Assembly (NCBI GenBank): GCA_035578155.1
Contig: JAPWDM010000047.1
Span: forward strand, 868,001 to 932,000
Reading direction: 5' to 3'
Source: Brachynemurus nebulosus
Taxonomy: Eukaryota > Arthropoda > Insecta > Neuroptera > Myrmeleontidae
DNA: 64,000 nt
The notes beneath the pieces were generated by a model. That model was not told where the DNA came from. It did not search any database and was given only the letters and a program-made list of their open reading frames with translations. Position numbers and translations under genes: made by a program. Positions 11,655 to 22,199 of the stretch are shown in pieces (position 1 is the first letter of the stretch; each line of letters starts with the position of its first letter).

Positions 11655-12597
11655 AGCGGTATAAAGATTTGGCAGGTGTCCGTCTGCAACCGTCTTCCTA
11701 AGGACGATGTCGATATTCATCTGGAATTGCGATGGGAAATAGCAGAAAACTTTCACCAGCATATAACCGGTTGCGGAATTCAAACCCTCAGTCTATCAGT
11801 TCGGAAGTGCCAGTGCCTAAGCACGCCGGGTTACTTTGCTGGTGAGTTTTTTAATCAAAAATTTGATATCTGTGCATTCATTAAAGTAACCTAAAAGTAA
11901 TTGTGTAGCAAAAACAAAATTTTCTTAATTTTAAATTGCTGTGAAATAGTTATTGAAAAAAAAAAAAATAAATAAGCAAAAATGGTTATAAAATTAAGTA
12001 ACCCTTATTTTCTGATTTGTTTAGAAACCGGAATTGGTGAAGACATCTGTGAAACCGCAGCATACATTTTCCGTGAAGTTCTAGTAATTGCAAGAGTCAG
12101 CAGAATATTGGGCGGAGGACAAGAAAAGCGGTATAAGGATTTGGTAGGTGTCTGTTTGCAACCATCTTCTTAAGGATAATCTCGATATTCATCTGGAATT
12201 ATGATGGGAAACAGCAGAAAACTTTCGCCAGCATATAACCGGCTACGGAATTCAAACCCTCCGTCTACCAGTTCGGAAGTGCCAGTGCCATAAACACGCC
12301 GGGTCACTTTGCTGGTGAGTTTTTCAATCAAAAATCTAATATCTGTACATTCATTAAAATAGCCTAGAAGTAATTTTGTAGCGAAAGCAAAATTTTCTTA
12401 ATTTTAAATTGCTGTGAAATAGTTATTAAAAAAAGAAAAAAAAATAATCAAAAATGGTTATAAAATTAAGTAACCCTTATTTTCTGATTTGTTTAGAAAC
12501 TGGAATTGGCGAAGACGTCTATGAAACCACAGCATACATTTTCTGCGAAGTTCTAAGAATGCCAAGAGTCAGCAGAATATTGTTTTTCTTATATTTA
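11655..12597 (+). repeat. Two tandem copies (472 bp) of an exon-intron-exon module
   Basis: The two units begin near 11655 and 12126. Each has a GTGAGT donor (introns start at 11842 and 12315) and a polypyrimidine-TTTAG acceptor (introns end at 12024 and 12496), giving introns of 183 and 182 bp. Splicing copy 1 joins the frame from 11676 to the frame ending at 12173 without a stop, giving roughly 104 codons that run into copy 2. In copy 2 the first exon has an in-frame stop and a one-base shift near its end. The protein was not recognised. Conserved splice sites suggest a captured or former transposon gene fragment duplicated in place. Confidence 0.6.
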
Positions 12598-13113
12598 AGT
12601 ATTGTTTAGTTAATTTTCTTAAACTATATTTTTGATATGATGTAACTACAATTTTAATCCATAAGTTTTTAATATTATCATTGTAATCTAATTACAATTA
12701 AATTTTTTATAAGATATTGATTGAATAATTGTGTCTGCAAAACGTAAGCATTGTAAAAAAAGTAATATCTCAAAATTTTGACCAGTTTAATTGGCAGTTA
12801 TACTGTAAAATAAAGATTACCTATGTTCATGAAAGCAAGTAAACGTTCATAATAAAACTTTTATAATCTTACTTTTTTGGAGTGTTTATTTTAAAATTTA
12901 CCAAAAAAATTATTATTTTATCATACGACACACTTATATAGAAATTTAGACATAATAAGCAAAATATTTAACATCTCGAATCTTTTTGTATATAATTCCA
13001 AATTATTCTCTACTTCAGATTATTATAAATATTTATGTAAAAAAACGATCAATAATCTTTTTTGATTCTTTATTTTCAATTAAGTTGAATCAGTTTATTT
13101 TTTTCAGCACAAT

Positions 13114-13162
13114 TGAATCACTCATACTGATTCAGTTGAACTGAATCAGAATGAGTGATTCA
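13114..13162. repeat. 49-bp palindrome inside the transposon
   Basis: Arms TGAATCACTCAT and ATGAGTGATTCA enclose a second perfect inverted repeat of CTGATTCAGTT around a single G; one mismatched pair separates the two. It can form a cruciform or RNA hairpin. Confidence 0.85.
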
Positions 13163-13544
13163 GTTGGAATAATATTACACTTTTCTGGGTGTAAACATTA
13201 CTATATAAGTGTGTAAAATTACATTTTCAGGTGTACAGGCGTGGTTTAAAAATACATTAATATGATGTAATTTTACGTTAACTGCGCACTATTGCGAACT
13301 GAATGTGTAAAATTACATCTTGTTGTGTAGTTAATACACAAATAAAACGTAATCTATTACACACCTGGACCGTAATTTTACGTACGACATGTGTAAAACT
13401 ACACATATGAGTGAGTAATAATTACACCATGATGATGTAATTTTCACCTTCGTACATTACGGTTTGTAATGTTACTGTCATTATAGAAGGCATTTAATTG
13501 CCTCCTATAATAGTAGTAAAACGGTACATTTTTTTCTTAGAGTG

Positions 13545-13690
13545 TAGTAACAGAGGCAAGAAAATTCCATGTCAGCAGAAAATACACGGATGGCCATTTT
13601 TCCGAAATTTTAAATCGAATCTTATAATTTTTATATAGGCATAAGTGCTTAATTCAACAATAAATTAATCCTATAATTGTTTAATTAAAC
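13545..13690 (+). repeat. Tandem repeat, right part after the transposon
   Basis: It continues the 188-bp repeat of 9835-10120, starting with the TA target copy, and matches 9957-10040 for about 80 bp (CAGCAGAAAATACACGG, GGCCATTTTTCCGAAATTTT). Confidence 0.75.
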
Positions 13691-14655
13691 AAATGCATAT
13701 TTTATTAATAATTTTCTCCTTTATTTAATTTTCCTTCATTTATTTTTTGTCCCCGATTACTATCTCTATATAAATATATACATTAACTTAGTTTTGGGAT
13801 ACAAAAATATTCTACAGCCTAATATTATTGAGTATTATACTATTTAAATTATTGCAGTTATCAATTTTTTTTTTTTTAAATTGAGATGACAATTTTTAAT
13901 AGATAAACTTTTTTATACATACTATAAGCTGAATATTCCACTTTAAATTATTAAATTTCGTTCACTGTAACGGAAATCCTAGATCTTCATGTTTTTAACA
14001 CCCCAGGTACTCTACTAATTAGCCAGATTAGTAAAATTCAGCAGCAATTTCATACAGTGGTCCTGTTGGGTCAACCCTTTAAGAGTTGAGTAGTGTCCAT
14101 TTGTGCGACTATGTAAAAGTGTCAACAAAGACAATTTTAGAAGACTTTCAGTCGATCCTGTGGTATTTGTTTACTTGCTTTTATATCTGTGTAAGATGTT
14201 TTGTCTATGTTGCATATTTCTTGTGAAACTTTCATTAATTGCCCCGTTTGTGAGTATTCAAATTAAGTCTATTAAACAAATTATTTCATAATTTATCAAT
14301 TAATCGCGTGGACTATTTGAATGTTTTTATCAAATTATTTCTAGAAACAGTTATTAATAAAGGAAATTAGTAATTTGGGATTTACATTTGTTTTTTTACA
14401 GTTTTGTACGTACGTATTTTTCTTTGTATAGGTACGTATTATAAATAAAGCAGAAAAAACATTTTTTAACCTCTCGAATCACAAATTCGCATTTATATAC
14501 ATAGAGGAAACTTGACATGTAAGCAACACTTGTCATTCTGCTTTCTGGTTACTATAGTTACAAAAAATAGAAGTCAAAAAGTTTATGTAGGTAACTAGAA
14601 TTACCTGCCATCAATTAATAAATAGATCTTTACGGAAATAGCTATTTATAAACCC
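13691..14655. other. AT-rich intergenic
   Basis: No gene or defined repeat was recognised. Confidence 0.5.
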
Positions 14656-15760
14656 TTAGGGGAGACAGGGGCTAGTATTAACGGTGGTAAGTATTAACAG
14701 GCCATTTTCCGCCAAACTACGGACGAAAAAATTAGGTACGTCCGGTTGCTGTCATCAGTAGATGACCACGGACACGTTGTGACCAATCAGTCTTCGACCG
14801 GTTGCCGCAAAACAAAGTTCTGAGTAAGGTGTAAATTTTATTAGGTAAAAGAACATTTTTAAGTCGACGGTTTTTTGATTTGAAGCATGATTGTCTACCT
14901 AAAAGAGACTAAATTTATTTCAAACGGTAGCATATTCCATATGGTATTGTATTTTGTTTAAATTTTATCGCATTATCAACGTATTATTTTTAAAAATTTA
15001 AATTTTTAAAAAATTTACCTTCGGGGCAAGTATTAACAAAATGCATGGGGTAAGTATTAACATGTTAACATTTACCTCGTTTAAATTTTATGCAACAAAG
15101 GCTATGTTTATAACTTCCTTATAAAGAGGTTATTGTATTCATCCCGATTTCAGAATCCAAATATCGTCATTTTCATGCTTCGAGGTTAAAAAAATTTTTT
15201 TCGTGACATTTCCAAATATGTTTGCATATATGTGTGTGTACATATACGAGTGTTAAATTAAAATGGTTTTAATTTTTATATCTTTTCTGCAGTGAAGCAG
15301 AGGAAGAGCTTTGCTTGATCTGAGTTATCATATATTTCAAGAATTATAATAATGTTAAATAAGACGAAGACTAATTTTTTAATAAATCAATATTTTTTAA
15401 TATAGAAGATATTAAACGATTGTGGTTGTCTATCGAAGACTGAAAATTTACCAATTTTTGTTTCGTTATCAAGGTCAAAGTGACGTAATTTGCTACTTAA
15501 TAAGGGCTGACTAACTATTGCCTCAGAAAAAAATTAAAATAATGATTAACTTTAACTAATTAAGTAAAGATAAATCTAAAATAAGAATTTTCTGTGTCAA
15601 ATTTCTTCCTTTCTGATAATAAACACGTTAAATATGATACTTTGTTTTATTTCCTATAAGTACATATCTACAAAATATCATAATCATATTAAAACTCTAA
15701 TGTTAATACTTACCCCAACGTTGTCAAAACTTGCCCCAAAAGTGGGGTAAGTATTAACAA
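14656..15760. repeat. Region with five copies of GGGGTAAGTATTAACA-like motif
   Basis: GGTAAGTATTAACA or its GGGG-prefixed form occurs at 14686, 15023, 15047 and 15744 (+) and at 15701 (-). Related fragments (GGGGCTAGTATTAACGG near 14668, ACTTGCCCC near 15730) add to this. The ends resemble terminal motifs of TA-type DNA elements, but no paired terminal inverted repeat was found, so this may be an element with one end lost. Confidence 0.55.
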
Positions 15761-15875
15761 ACACATTTTTTAAGAAAATGGGTTTTTCCATAGAAAGTAC
15801 AAGGGATATGTAAGTTTTTTTTATCAAAAATTATAGAAAAATTAAAAAAAATCGCTAACTAGTTTCATTTCCGTT

Positions 15876-16085
15876 TAATATGTAAAAAATATGTTTGTGG
15901 TTCTTTTTTTTACAAAAATTTGCCAAAATTTAAAATTTAAATTCAACTTTTTTACACCATGGCAAAAAACGGAAGAGATGACATGTACTATGTAAGCGGG
16001 TTTTAGAAGAAAAACTGATTTTTGTAAACGAAAATTCGCTAGGTTATGCAGGATGCTGCGACATGAGTATTTCAATTTATTCAGC
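15876..16085 (-). repeat. Terminal module shared with the satellite-carrying elements
   Basis: Read on the minus strand it starts with ACTCATGTCGCAGCATCCTG and continues through TAGCGAATTTTCGTTTACAA and GGCAAATTTTTG. The same terminus is at 16846 (+), at the tails of the elements ending at 27865 and 29301 (-), and continues into the same body as 16880-17060. Confidence 0.65.
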
Positions 16086-16484
16086 ATTTTTTGGTTGAAA
16101 AAAAAAACTTACTCGTTCCTCTCCCATCAGTTTATATCTGTGGCTATGGATGCTTAAGAATCCTCGGTTTTCAGCCTCGAATTTTCAAACCAAGGTCACT
16201 TACGGCCATTAATAAAAATATTACTTACGGTCCTCGATAAGTAGCATAGTATTTTGTCTACAGAGCCATTTATCATAATTACTGAAATGATCAAACCTTT
16301 ACTTACATAGGTAATTTTGAAATCAAAATGACCCATATTCCTACGAAGAACATGTTAAATTATATATTTCGAACTGGGTTTACTATTTCAGACTTTTATC
16401 TTTACTTTCATTAATGTCTATTACAGTATTACTTAAGCTTAAATTTTTAATATGCATTTTACAAATACGGGAACGCAATGTACG

Positions 16485-16748
16485 CATGGGCGCCCATACC
16501 TATGGGCAGGGGGGGGGGCCATGGCCCCCCCCTAGCTAGCCAGGATTGGAAGAAAATTCGAAAAAAGGAGTTCGAAGAGAGCAAAACGACGTCGTTAATG
16601 GTATTTTTTGTGGGTTATATATAGTATAGCCCTCGCAATTTGTGGGGGGAAAAAAAGATCGAAAAAAAAATGTGCCGAAATTTTCTCCGGAAGTTCACTT
16701 TTCACCCTTCGCCCCCCCCCCCTGGACTCCATCATATGGGCGCCCATG
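16485..16748. mobile_element. hAT-like MITE, 264 bp, with 8-bp target duplication
   Basis: Terminal inverted repeats CATGGGCGCCCATA are flanked by perfect AATGTACG duplications at 16477-16484 and 16749-16756. The left part includes a near-perfect palindrome of ten G, CCATGG and eight C. An 8-bp duplication is the hallmark of hAT elements. It encodes no protein. Confidence 0.85.
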
Positions 16749-16845
16749 AATGTACGATAAAGTCAAAACCATTCAGCAATGATCATCCAACAACAGGATT
16801 CTTATTTTACATGTGGGTTTCTTTTTACATGACTATCAGCAAAAC

Positions 16846-17190
16846 AAAATACCCCTGTCGCAGCATCCTGTATAACATAGCGAATTTCCGTTTATAAAAA
16901 TTAGTTTTTCTCGGAAACTAGTTGACATAGAATAATAGTTTAAAGACCTTTTTTATATAATTTTTTCTCCTCTTTTAAATGATGTAAAAAAATTTGGCAA
17001 AAATTTTTGAATAAGTGGAAATTTTGGCAAAAAACTAATTTTTTGTAAGAACAAAAACCATGTTCCTGGCATCCGACGTGTTTGGCTGAAGAACTCATCC
17101 AAGATTTTTGGACTTCCAACGTTGTCACCAAATTTCGTAAGCCTAGGACATTTCGTTCGAGAGTTATCGTGCTAATACATATATACATAC

Positions 17191-17258
<68 letters not shown>

Positions 17259-17385
17259 TTTAGTGAATATTATTTTCGGTTTCTAGGGACCTCAAAACAA
17301 ATTTCTGCCATAGTCCCGGGCTCAAGTCGCATCATGACACCTACTGTAATAGCTGAATTTCCAGAATTCTTTCTGGAAATTCGCT
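16846..17385. mobile_element. Composite non-autonomous element (terminus, module B, (TA)n, module A)
   Basis: It starts with AAAATACCCCTGTCGCAGCA and AGCGAATTTCC and ends with GGAAATTCGCT at 17385. Inside are a reverse copy of module B (about 17060-17178, TTTCGTTCGAGAGTTATCGTG-like), a TA/TACA array, and a reverse copy of module A (17256-17385). The same modules occur at 19292-19419, 24522-24830, 24950-25073 and 25146-25430 in other combinations. Confidence 0.6.
17178..17255. repeat. (TACA)n/(TA)n microsatellite
   Basis: Short CATA repeats run into about 26 TA units between module B and module A. Confidence 0.95.
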
Positions 17386-17605
17386 AAAAGAAGGGAATTA
17401 ATGTTTTTAATATGGCTATGTACATATGTAGTTATATTTGTTCCCTCACAGCCGCTAAGTTAGATGGCTGATATTTACGAATGAAGCGATATTTAATTCA
17501 TTTTGGCTGCGAGAATGTCATAAGCTATCAAATCAATTTTTTAAAATATGTAAATACATATTTAAAAGTTAGTTTTTAAACCTTTGTTTTATTATAATAT
17601 AAGTA

Positions 17606-17732
17606 ACGTAAAAGCCTCTATACTCGAACGCGATTCAATACTCGAATAGTTTTGATATTATTCATCGGTTTCTTTCAGAAATAACTTCATTAATCCAAAC
17701 AAAACTGTTCGAGTATCGAATCGCTTTTACCC
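17606..17732. mobile_element. 127-bp relative of the GGGTAAAAGC element
   Basis: TA-flanked ends read ACGTAAAAGC (left) and GGGTAAAAGC (reverse complement of the right). The interior is an inverted arrangement of ACTCGAACGCGATTC and GAGTATCGAATCGC. It shares the GGTTTCTTTCAG string with the element at 8374-9733. Confidence 0.45.
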
Positions 17733-17833
17733 TAAGTATTTTAGATTTCTAAAATTTTGTTGGCGTATTTAAAGATACAATTTATATACTTGAACTGTCT
17801 AAATAAAAACTAGTAATAAATGATATTAATAAT

Positions 17834-17903
17834 AAATAAAGATAACCAACACGTTGATATTAATAATTTTTGAAATAAAGATAACCAACACGTTGATATT
17901 AAT
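17834..17903 (+). repeat. 39-bp tandem duplication
   Basis: AAAGATAACCAACACGTTGA followed by TATTAAT occurs twice, 39 bp apart. The remaining sequence to 18485 is AT-rich with no gene seen. Confidence 0.8.
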
Positions 17904-18485
17904 TCAGTAAATATCACTGTATCTTTCTGGCAAATATTATAGTGATCATTTCAAAATCAAAAACTATAGTTTATTTCAGGAATAAAATAATGAAGGGATA
18001 AGCAATAAAATAAAGACTTGACAAACTAGAATTTGACTACGAAAAAACTGGAAACAAAAAACAAATTTTAAAGAAACCATACTACGAAAAAATAGGAAAT
18101 AATTAAGAAACAAATTAGCAATTTTTTCCCTAAGTGATAAAAACAACAACAGTATGTGGGAAATATTTTCCACTAAGGGTTTATTGTACCAAAAAGCTCT
18201 TAAAGCTCATTTTCTCTTTGTAAACGAGTTTTAATTTTTTGTAAGAAAAACTTAAATTGACTTATTTTAAACCAAAATAGGTATGAGGTTTGAGTAATTT
18301 ACGTTTAGGAGTAAGTATACTTATACAGAAAAAACTAGAAGAGTGGGAATATACATAAAATTTTATACTTTATTTTGCGTTATAAATATAAACCGAGCAA
18401 ACTATTGGTAAACTATGGTACTGGAGGTAACAGTGAGCGATATTCACTAACACAATAATTAACATTTAATTATTAATTTAAAACA

Positions 18486-18491
18486 TTTATT
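18486..18491 (-). terminator. Poly(A) signal AATAAA for MBF2 gene 2
   Basis: The minus-strand AATAAA lies about 52 nt after the stop codon at 18543. Confidence 0.6.
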
Positions 18492-18542
18492 ATTTGTAAA
18501 TAAAATTAATAATTAAATACAACAATTTATAATCTATATTTA

Positions 18543-18911
18543 TCAATGTCCAAATATTTCAACCACAAAATCAATTCCATGTCCCCGTTGTGATTCCAAT
18601 TTTAATTTCGCCGTTTTCTGTCCAACACCACCTTTTTCCAGTGTGACTGTACCCCCGTTTCCATCTTGGCATTGATCTGTCACACGTATATATGATATGG
18701 TTTCACGTGGCGGTTTACCTGCAACTTCTGGATACTTTATTTCTTTATCGCGAACTTGTAAAAATTTTCCTTTTTTCTGTACTGTGCCACGCCATAGCAG
18801 ATAGTCGCCCGTTTGAAGTTGTCCCATTGTCCAATGATGGTAGATTTGTGCACACGATGTAAATAACACAAAGGTGGTTGCAACAATTAAAAATATAATT
18901 GTTAATTTCAT
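18543..18911 (-). CDS. MBF2-family secreted protein, paralogue 2
   Basis: From the ATG at 18911 the product is 122 residues. The frame stays open eight codons further upstream but only to a GTG; the chosen ATG has an AAA context and begins a typical signal peptide (residues 1-20, ending FTSC). The mature part has all the MBF2 landmarks in order: HHW, LLWRG, SYIRVTDQ, GGVG, SQRGHG and a terminal GH. No intron is present. It runs in the same direction as paralogue 1, 11 kb away, with about 57% identity over 98 residues by eye, so the duplication is old and repeats have since filled the gap. Function is inferred only from the family: a small secreted insect protein. Confidence 0.92.
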   Translation of the reverse strand: MKLTIIFLIVATTFVLFTSCAQIYHHWTMGQLQTGDYLLWRGTVQKKGKFLQVRDKEIKYPEVAGKPPRETISYIRVTDQCQDGNGGTVTLEKGGVGQKTAKLKLESQRGHGIDFVVEIFGH

Positions 18912-18970
18912 TTTGATAGGTTCAACAATCAACACAAGATTCCGTTTTGTGCAATGAAAAGAAATGTATC

Positions 18971-19012
18971 AACTGATCAATCCACTGATCTATCTGTCTA
19001 TTTCACTTTTAT
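18971..19012 (-). promoter_or_regulatory. Possible core promoter of MBF2 gene 2
   Basis: TCAGTT (18976-18971, minus) is a good arthropod initiator, with ATAAAAG (19012-19006) about 35 nt upstream as a weak TATA-like element. Confidence 0.35.
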
Positions 19013-19291
19013 GTACAAATATATTTACATAAATATTCGTGTATCGCGTATGTGTACATATACATAATACATTTATTGGTGTCATTTTCATGTACAGTGT
19101 ACAACCGAATGGGGGTCGTTTAAAATCACAATACAAGTACAGGCAGTTCTCGATTTTTACACGTATTTAGCTTCAAGTTACTTCAAAAGAACATTTTGAC
19201 ACTATTTCTCAATTTTACGTCATTTGTTTCAAGTTACGTCAATGAGTTTGACGGAAAATAACATAATTTAGTAACAACAACACTCTTCATC

Positions 19292-19698
<407 letters not shown>

Positions 19699-19701
19699 TA
19701 T

Positions 19702-20741
19702 AATAAAAATTTTTTAAAAATAAAAATAATTTTTTTTTTTATTTTACTACAATATGTAAACATCTGCCGACTTTTGAATTGATTAGGTACTGTATAGTAA
19801 AAAAAAAACCGAACACTGTTTTTCATAAATTTTGGTTAAAGTATGTTTGAAATATTTTTGTGGGTTTTTATTTCACAGGACGTTATGAATATTGCAAGAA
19901 CCGTAACTGTGGTATTGTTGCATTTCTTTAATTACAAATATTTAGTTGCATTACTTTAATTACAAGTATTAATTTAATTAAAAATTACACTTGAATTTTT
20001 AAACAAATCAAAATAAAAACTTTCCTTTAACTGTCATAAAACATTGTTATTAATATTGTTGGTACACAACACAGATTAAAAAGTGAATTTTTATTCATAA
20101 GTGAGTAACTTTAGCGGAAAACTGTAACAGAGAATTCCAAACTTCGGCATTAATTATCATTATTGTAAAATTATTTTACCAAATTTGTTCTATTATACCA
20201 ACAAGCTGAAACAAAACACATTTAAATAATAATTTATGTACCTGCGACACACATCAAAATAAGAGTACCAATAATAATAAATAATAATAATAAAATATTA
20301 AAATACATTTACATAATAAGAGATACTATAAACATACATAATTATGTATGTAAGCAAATATACAGTAAGGTAAATGTCCCAAATTCCGACACTTTAAGGA
20401 AGAATAACATATTTTCCTAGAATAATTTAAAATTCGTTTCTAGGAACAAATATTTTCCTAGAATAATTTAAAAGGCTCAAAGTCTTTTGTCAACAACCAG
20501 ACCAAAATTTTTACTTTAGATAAATTATCACTTAAGAAAAATAGAAAGATAAAATACAAAAAATAAGAATTTTTGTACTACTGAAATGACACATAATTTC
20601 GACATCTACCATAAGACTTAGCTCTAAATTCAATACCTTTGTGAACTTATTTTCGTGTTTTTAAATTCAACAGTGTCCATAATTTTGACTATAAACGCTT
20701 TAGCTCAAATAAAAAAGAAAAAAAAATTGATAAAGATGCAT
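19702..20741. other. Intergenic, small direct repeats only
   Basis: No gene seen. ATATTTTCCTAGAATAATTT is repeated at about 20409 and 20450, and an AAT-rich simple repeat lies at 20265-20300. Confidence 0.5.
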
Positions 20742-20745
20742 TTAA

Positions 20746-20980
20746 CCTTTAACCGGTAAAGTGATGTCTGTGAGTCGTATACAAAAATATTCTTTTTTGT
20801 TAACTGAACGTTTGTGTATTCTTTTATGATTTAGGGCAAATTTTACCCTGCTGGCGTAAGGGGAGTGGTCTCCAGTTTTTGGCTATCTATGTTACCAGCC
20901 CGCGGTATGTTAATCTGTTGATGTCTCTCAGACATCACTTTACCGTGATTATTATAAAAATTCACCTTATCGGTTAAGGG
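20746..20980. mobile_element. TTAA-flanked MITE, 235 bp
   Basis: TTAA lies at 20742-20745 and 20981-20984. The left end CCTTTAACCGGTAAAGTGAT matches the reverse complement of the right end CCCTTAACCGATAAGGTGAA, and a further CACTTTACCG lies subterminally. The TTAA target and CC start fit piggyBac-like MITEs. Confidence 0.65.
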
Positions 20981-20984
20981 TTAA

Positions 20985-21918
20985 GTATAATTTATTGAAA
21001 AATTGCTTTGTTTATTACACGTACATATTAGTTAATAATGTACTTTTCCAATTTCTGCTAATATAAAAATCAGTACTGTTTTGTTGTATATTTCGCAAAA
21101 TAACTAATTGATCATTAATTTTAGTACAATATTTGTTAAAAGAGATTTTGTTAATTTGCAGAATTTTTTTAAATTCTTTAAAATAATATAAACGTTTGAT
21201 TTTAAGACACTGTCTGATTTTGGGTCATTTACCTTATCTATTGATTCATTCAAATTGATAAATATTCCTTTTCAGTTCCCAGCCTCTGTGGTTCCCAGTG
21301 TGTCAAAATCTCAAAATCGTCAAAACATTTTTTTTTAAATAAACAATTACAGACATACATATGTATAGCAAAAGTATTTTCTTATGTCTCAGAGGATCGC
21401 AAAAGGGGAAAAACTGATAGATAGATTGGGTAAATTAGATGAATGTATCTAAAATTAACGCGTAAGAAAAAGAACAAGCATACAAAAAAGCTGTAACAAT
21501 TAAGAGTGAGGTGTCAATAACTACAAATGCTTGTGTTAGAAAAGAAACTATTTTAGAGGGGAAGTAATTTTATTTATTATTATTATTTTTTCTAGGTATT
21601 GATACATACATACAGATCGTTTTCACCTAACCATAACATAGATATTGACAAAATACGAACTTGTCCAGAAAGTTCTTCTTATATTGATATTTCTGTAGAA
21701 ACGCAATTTAATATAATTTTAAAACAGAAATGAAATACTTTTAACTTCGATATTCTTTTTCTAAAATAAGACTTTTCGTCTAGTTTTACTGCTAATGGTG
21801 AGAGCGTTCCCTTGAAATGTATACATCCAGTGTACAAAAATTCAATTGTGATATAAAGAAGTGCTATTACACTTTTGCCTATTAGGTATTTTTTGTTTTA
21901 AATAAGTAAATATAGGCA
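20985..21918. other. Intergenic, no gene seen
   Basis: AT-rich sequence with no recognisable feature before the mariner relic. Confidence 0.5.
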
Positions 21919-22136
21919 ATGGTATCGCCAAGGGAATTTGAGAATTTTTTTTAATACAAAATGGGACATAATGCATCAGAGTCCATTAGAAATATTGATC
22001 GTGCATTTGGAGAAATTACAATTAATGAAAAAGTTTGGTGGCAATGGAGGGAATTAGTAATTACAGTTTTTTAAATATTGGCGAAACAGTTAATGCTGAC
22101 TCATATTGCCAACAGCTCGAAATAATTAATAATTAG
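21919..22136 (+). pseudogene. Mariner transposase relic, internally deleted
   Basis: Frame 1 starts at ATG 21919, has a stop at 21952-21954, then reads GHNASESIRNIDRAFGE (from 21964), the helix-turn-helix region of mariner transposases. After a stop at 22072-22074, another frame (22080-22136) reads GETVNADSYCQQLE, which matches the conserved segment of the catalytic domain. About 100 residues between them, including the first catalytic Asp region, are missing, and the C-terminus is absent. This is a dead copy; no terminal repeats were identified. Confidence 0.75.
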
Positions 22137-22169
22137 TAAATGTGGAAAATTAATGGAAGTTGAGTGGAT

Positions 22170-22199
22170 CAGCTGCGAGTGAAAGATCACTCGCAGCTG
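22170..22199. repeat. Perfect 12-bp inverted repeat with 6-nt loop
   Basis: CAGCTGCGAGTG and its exact reverse complement flank AAAGAT. It is GC-rich in an AT-rich setting, 34 bp after the mariner relic. Confidence 0.9.

Larger units (their letters stand above)
10121..13544. mobile_element. 3.4-kb DNA transposon with CACTCTAAGAAAAAA termini
   Basis: Perfect inverted termini of CACTCTAAGAAAAAA sit at 10121 and 13544 and are flanked by TA on both sides. The element interrupts a tandem repeat whose units continue on both flanks, so the borders are secure. Its right third (13190-13450) contains about eight copies, in both orientations, of motifs like GTGTAAAATTACA. No transposase catalytic motif was recognised. 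Inside are a duplicated exon-intron-exon module (11655-12597) and a 49-bp palindrome (13114-13162). The superfamily is uncertain; the TA target suggests IS630-Tc1-mariner. Confidence 0.8.

Noticed and set aside
17082..17200. Module B as a protein-coding exon
   Set aside because: Frames differ between copies and none is conserved apart from DNA identity.
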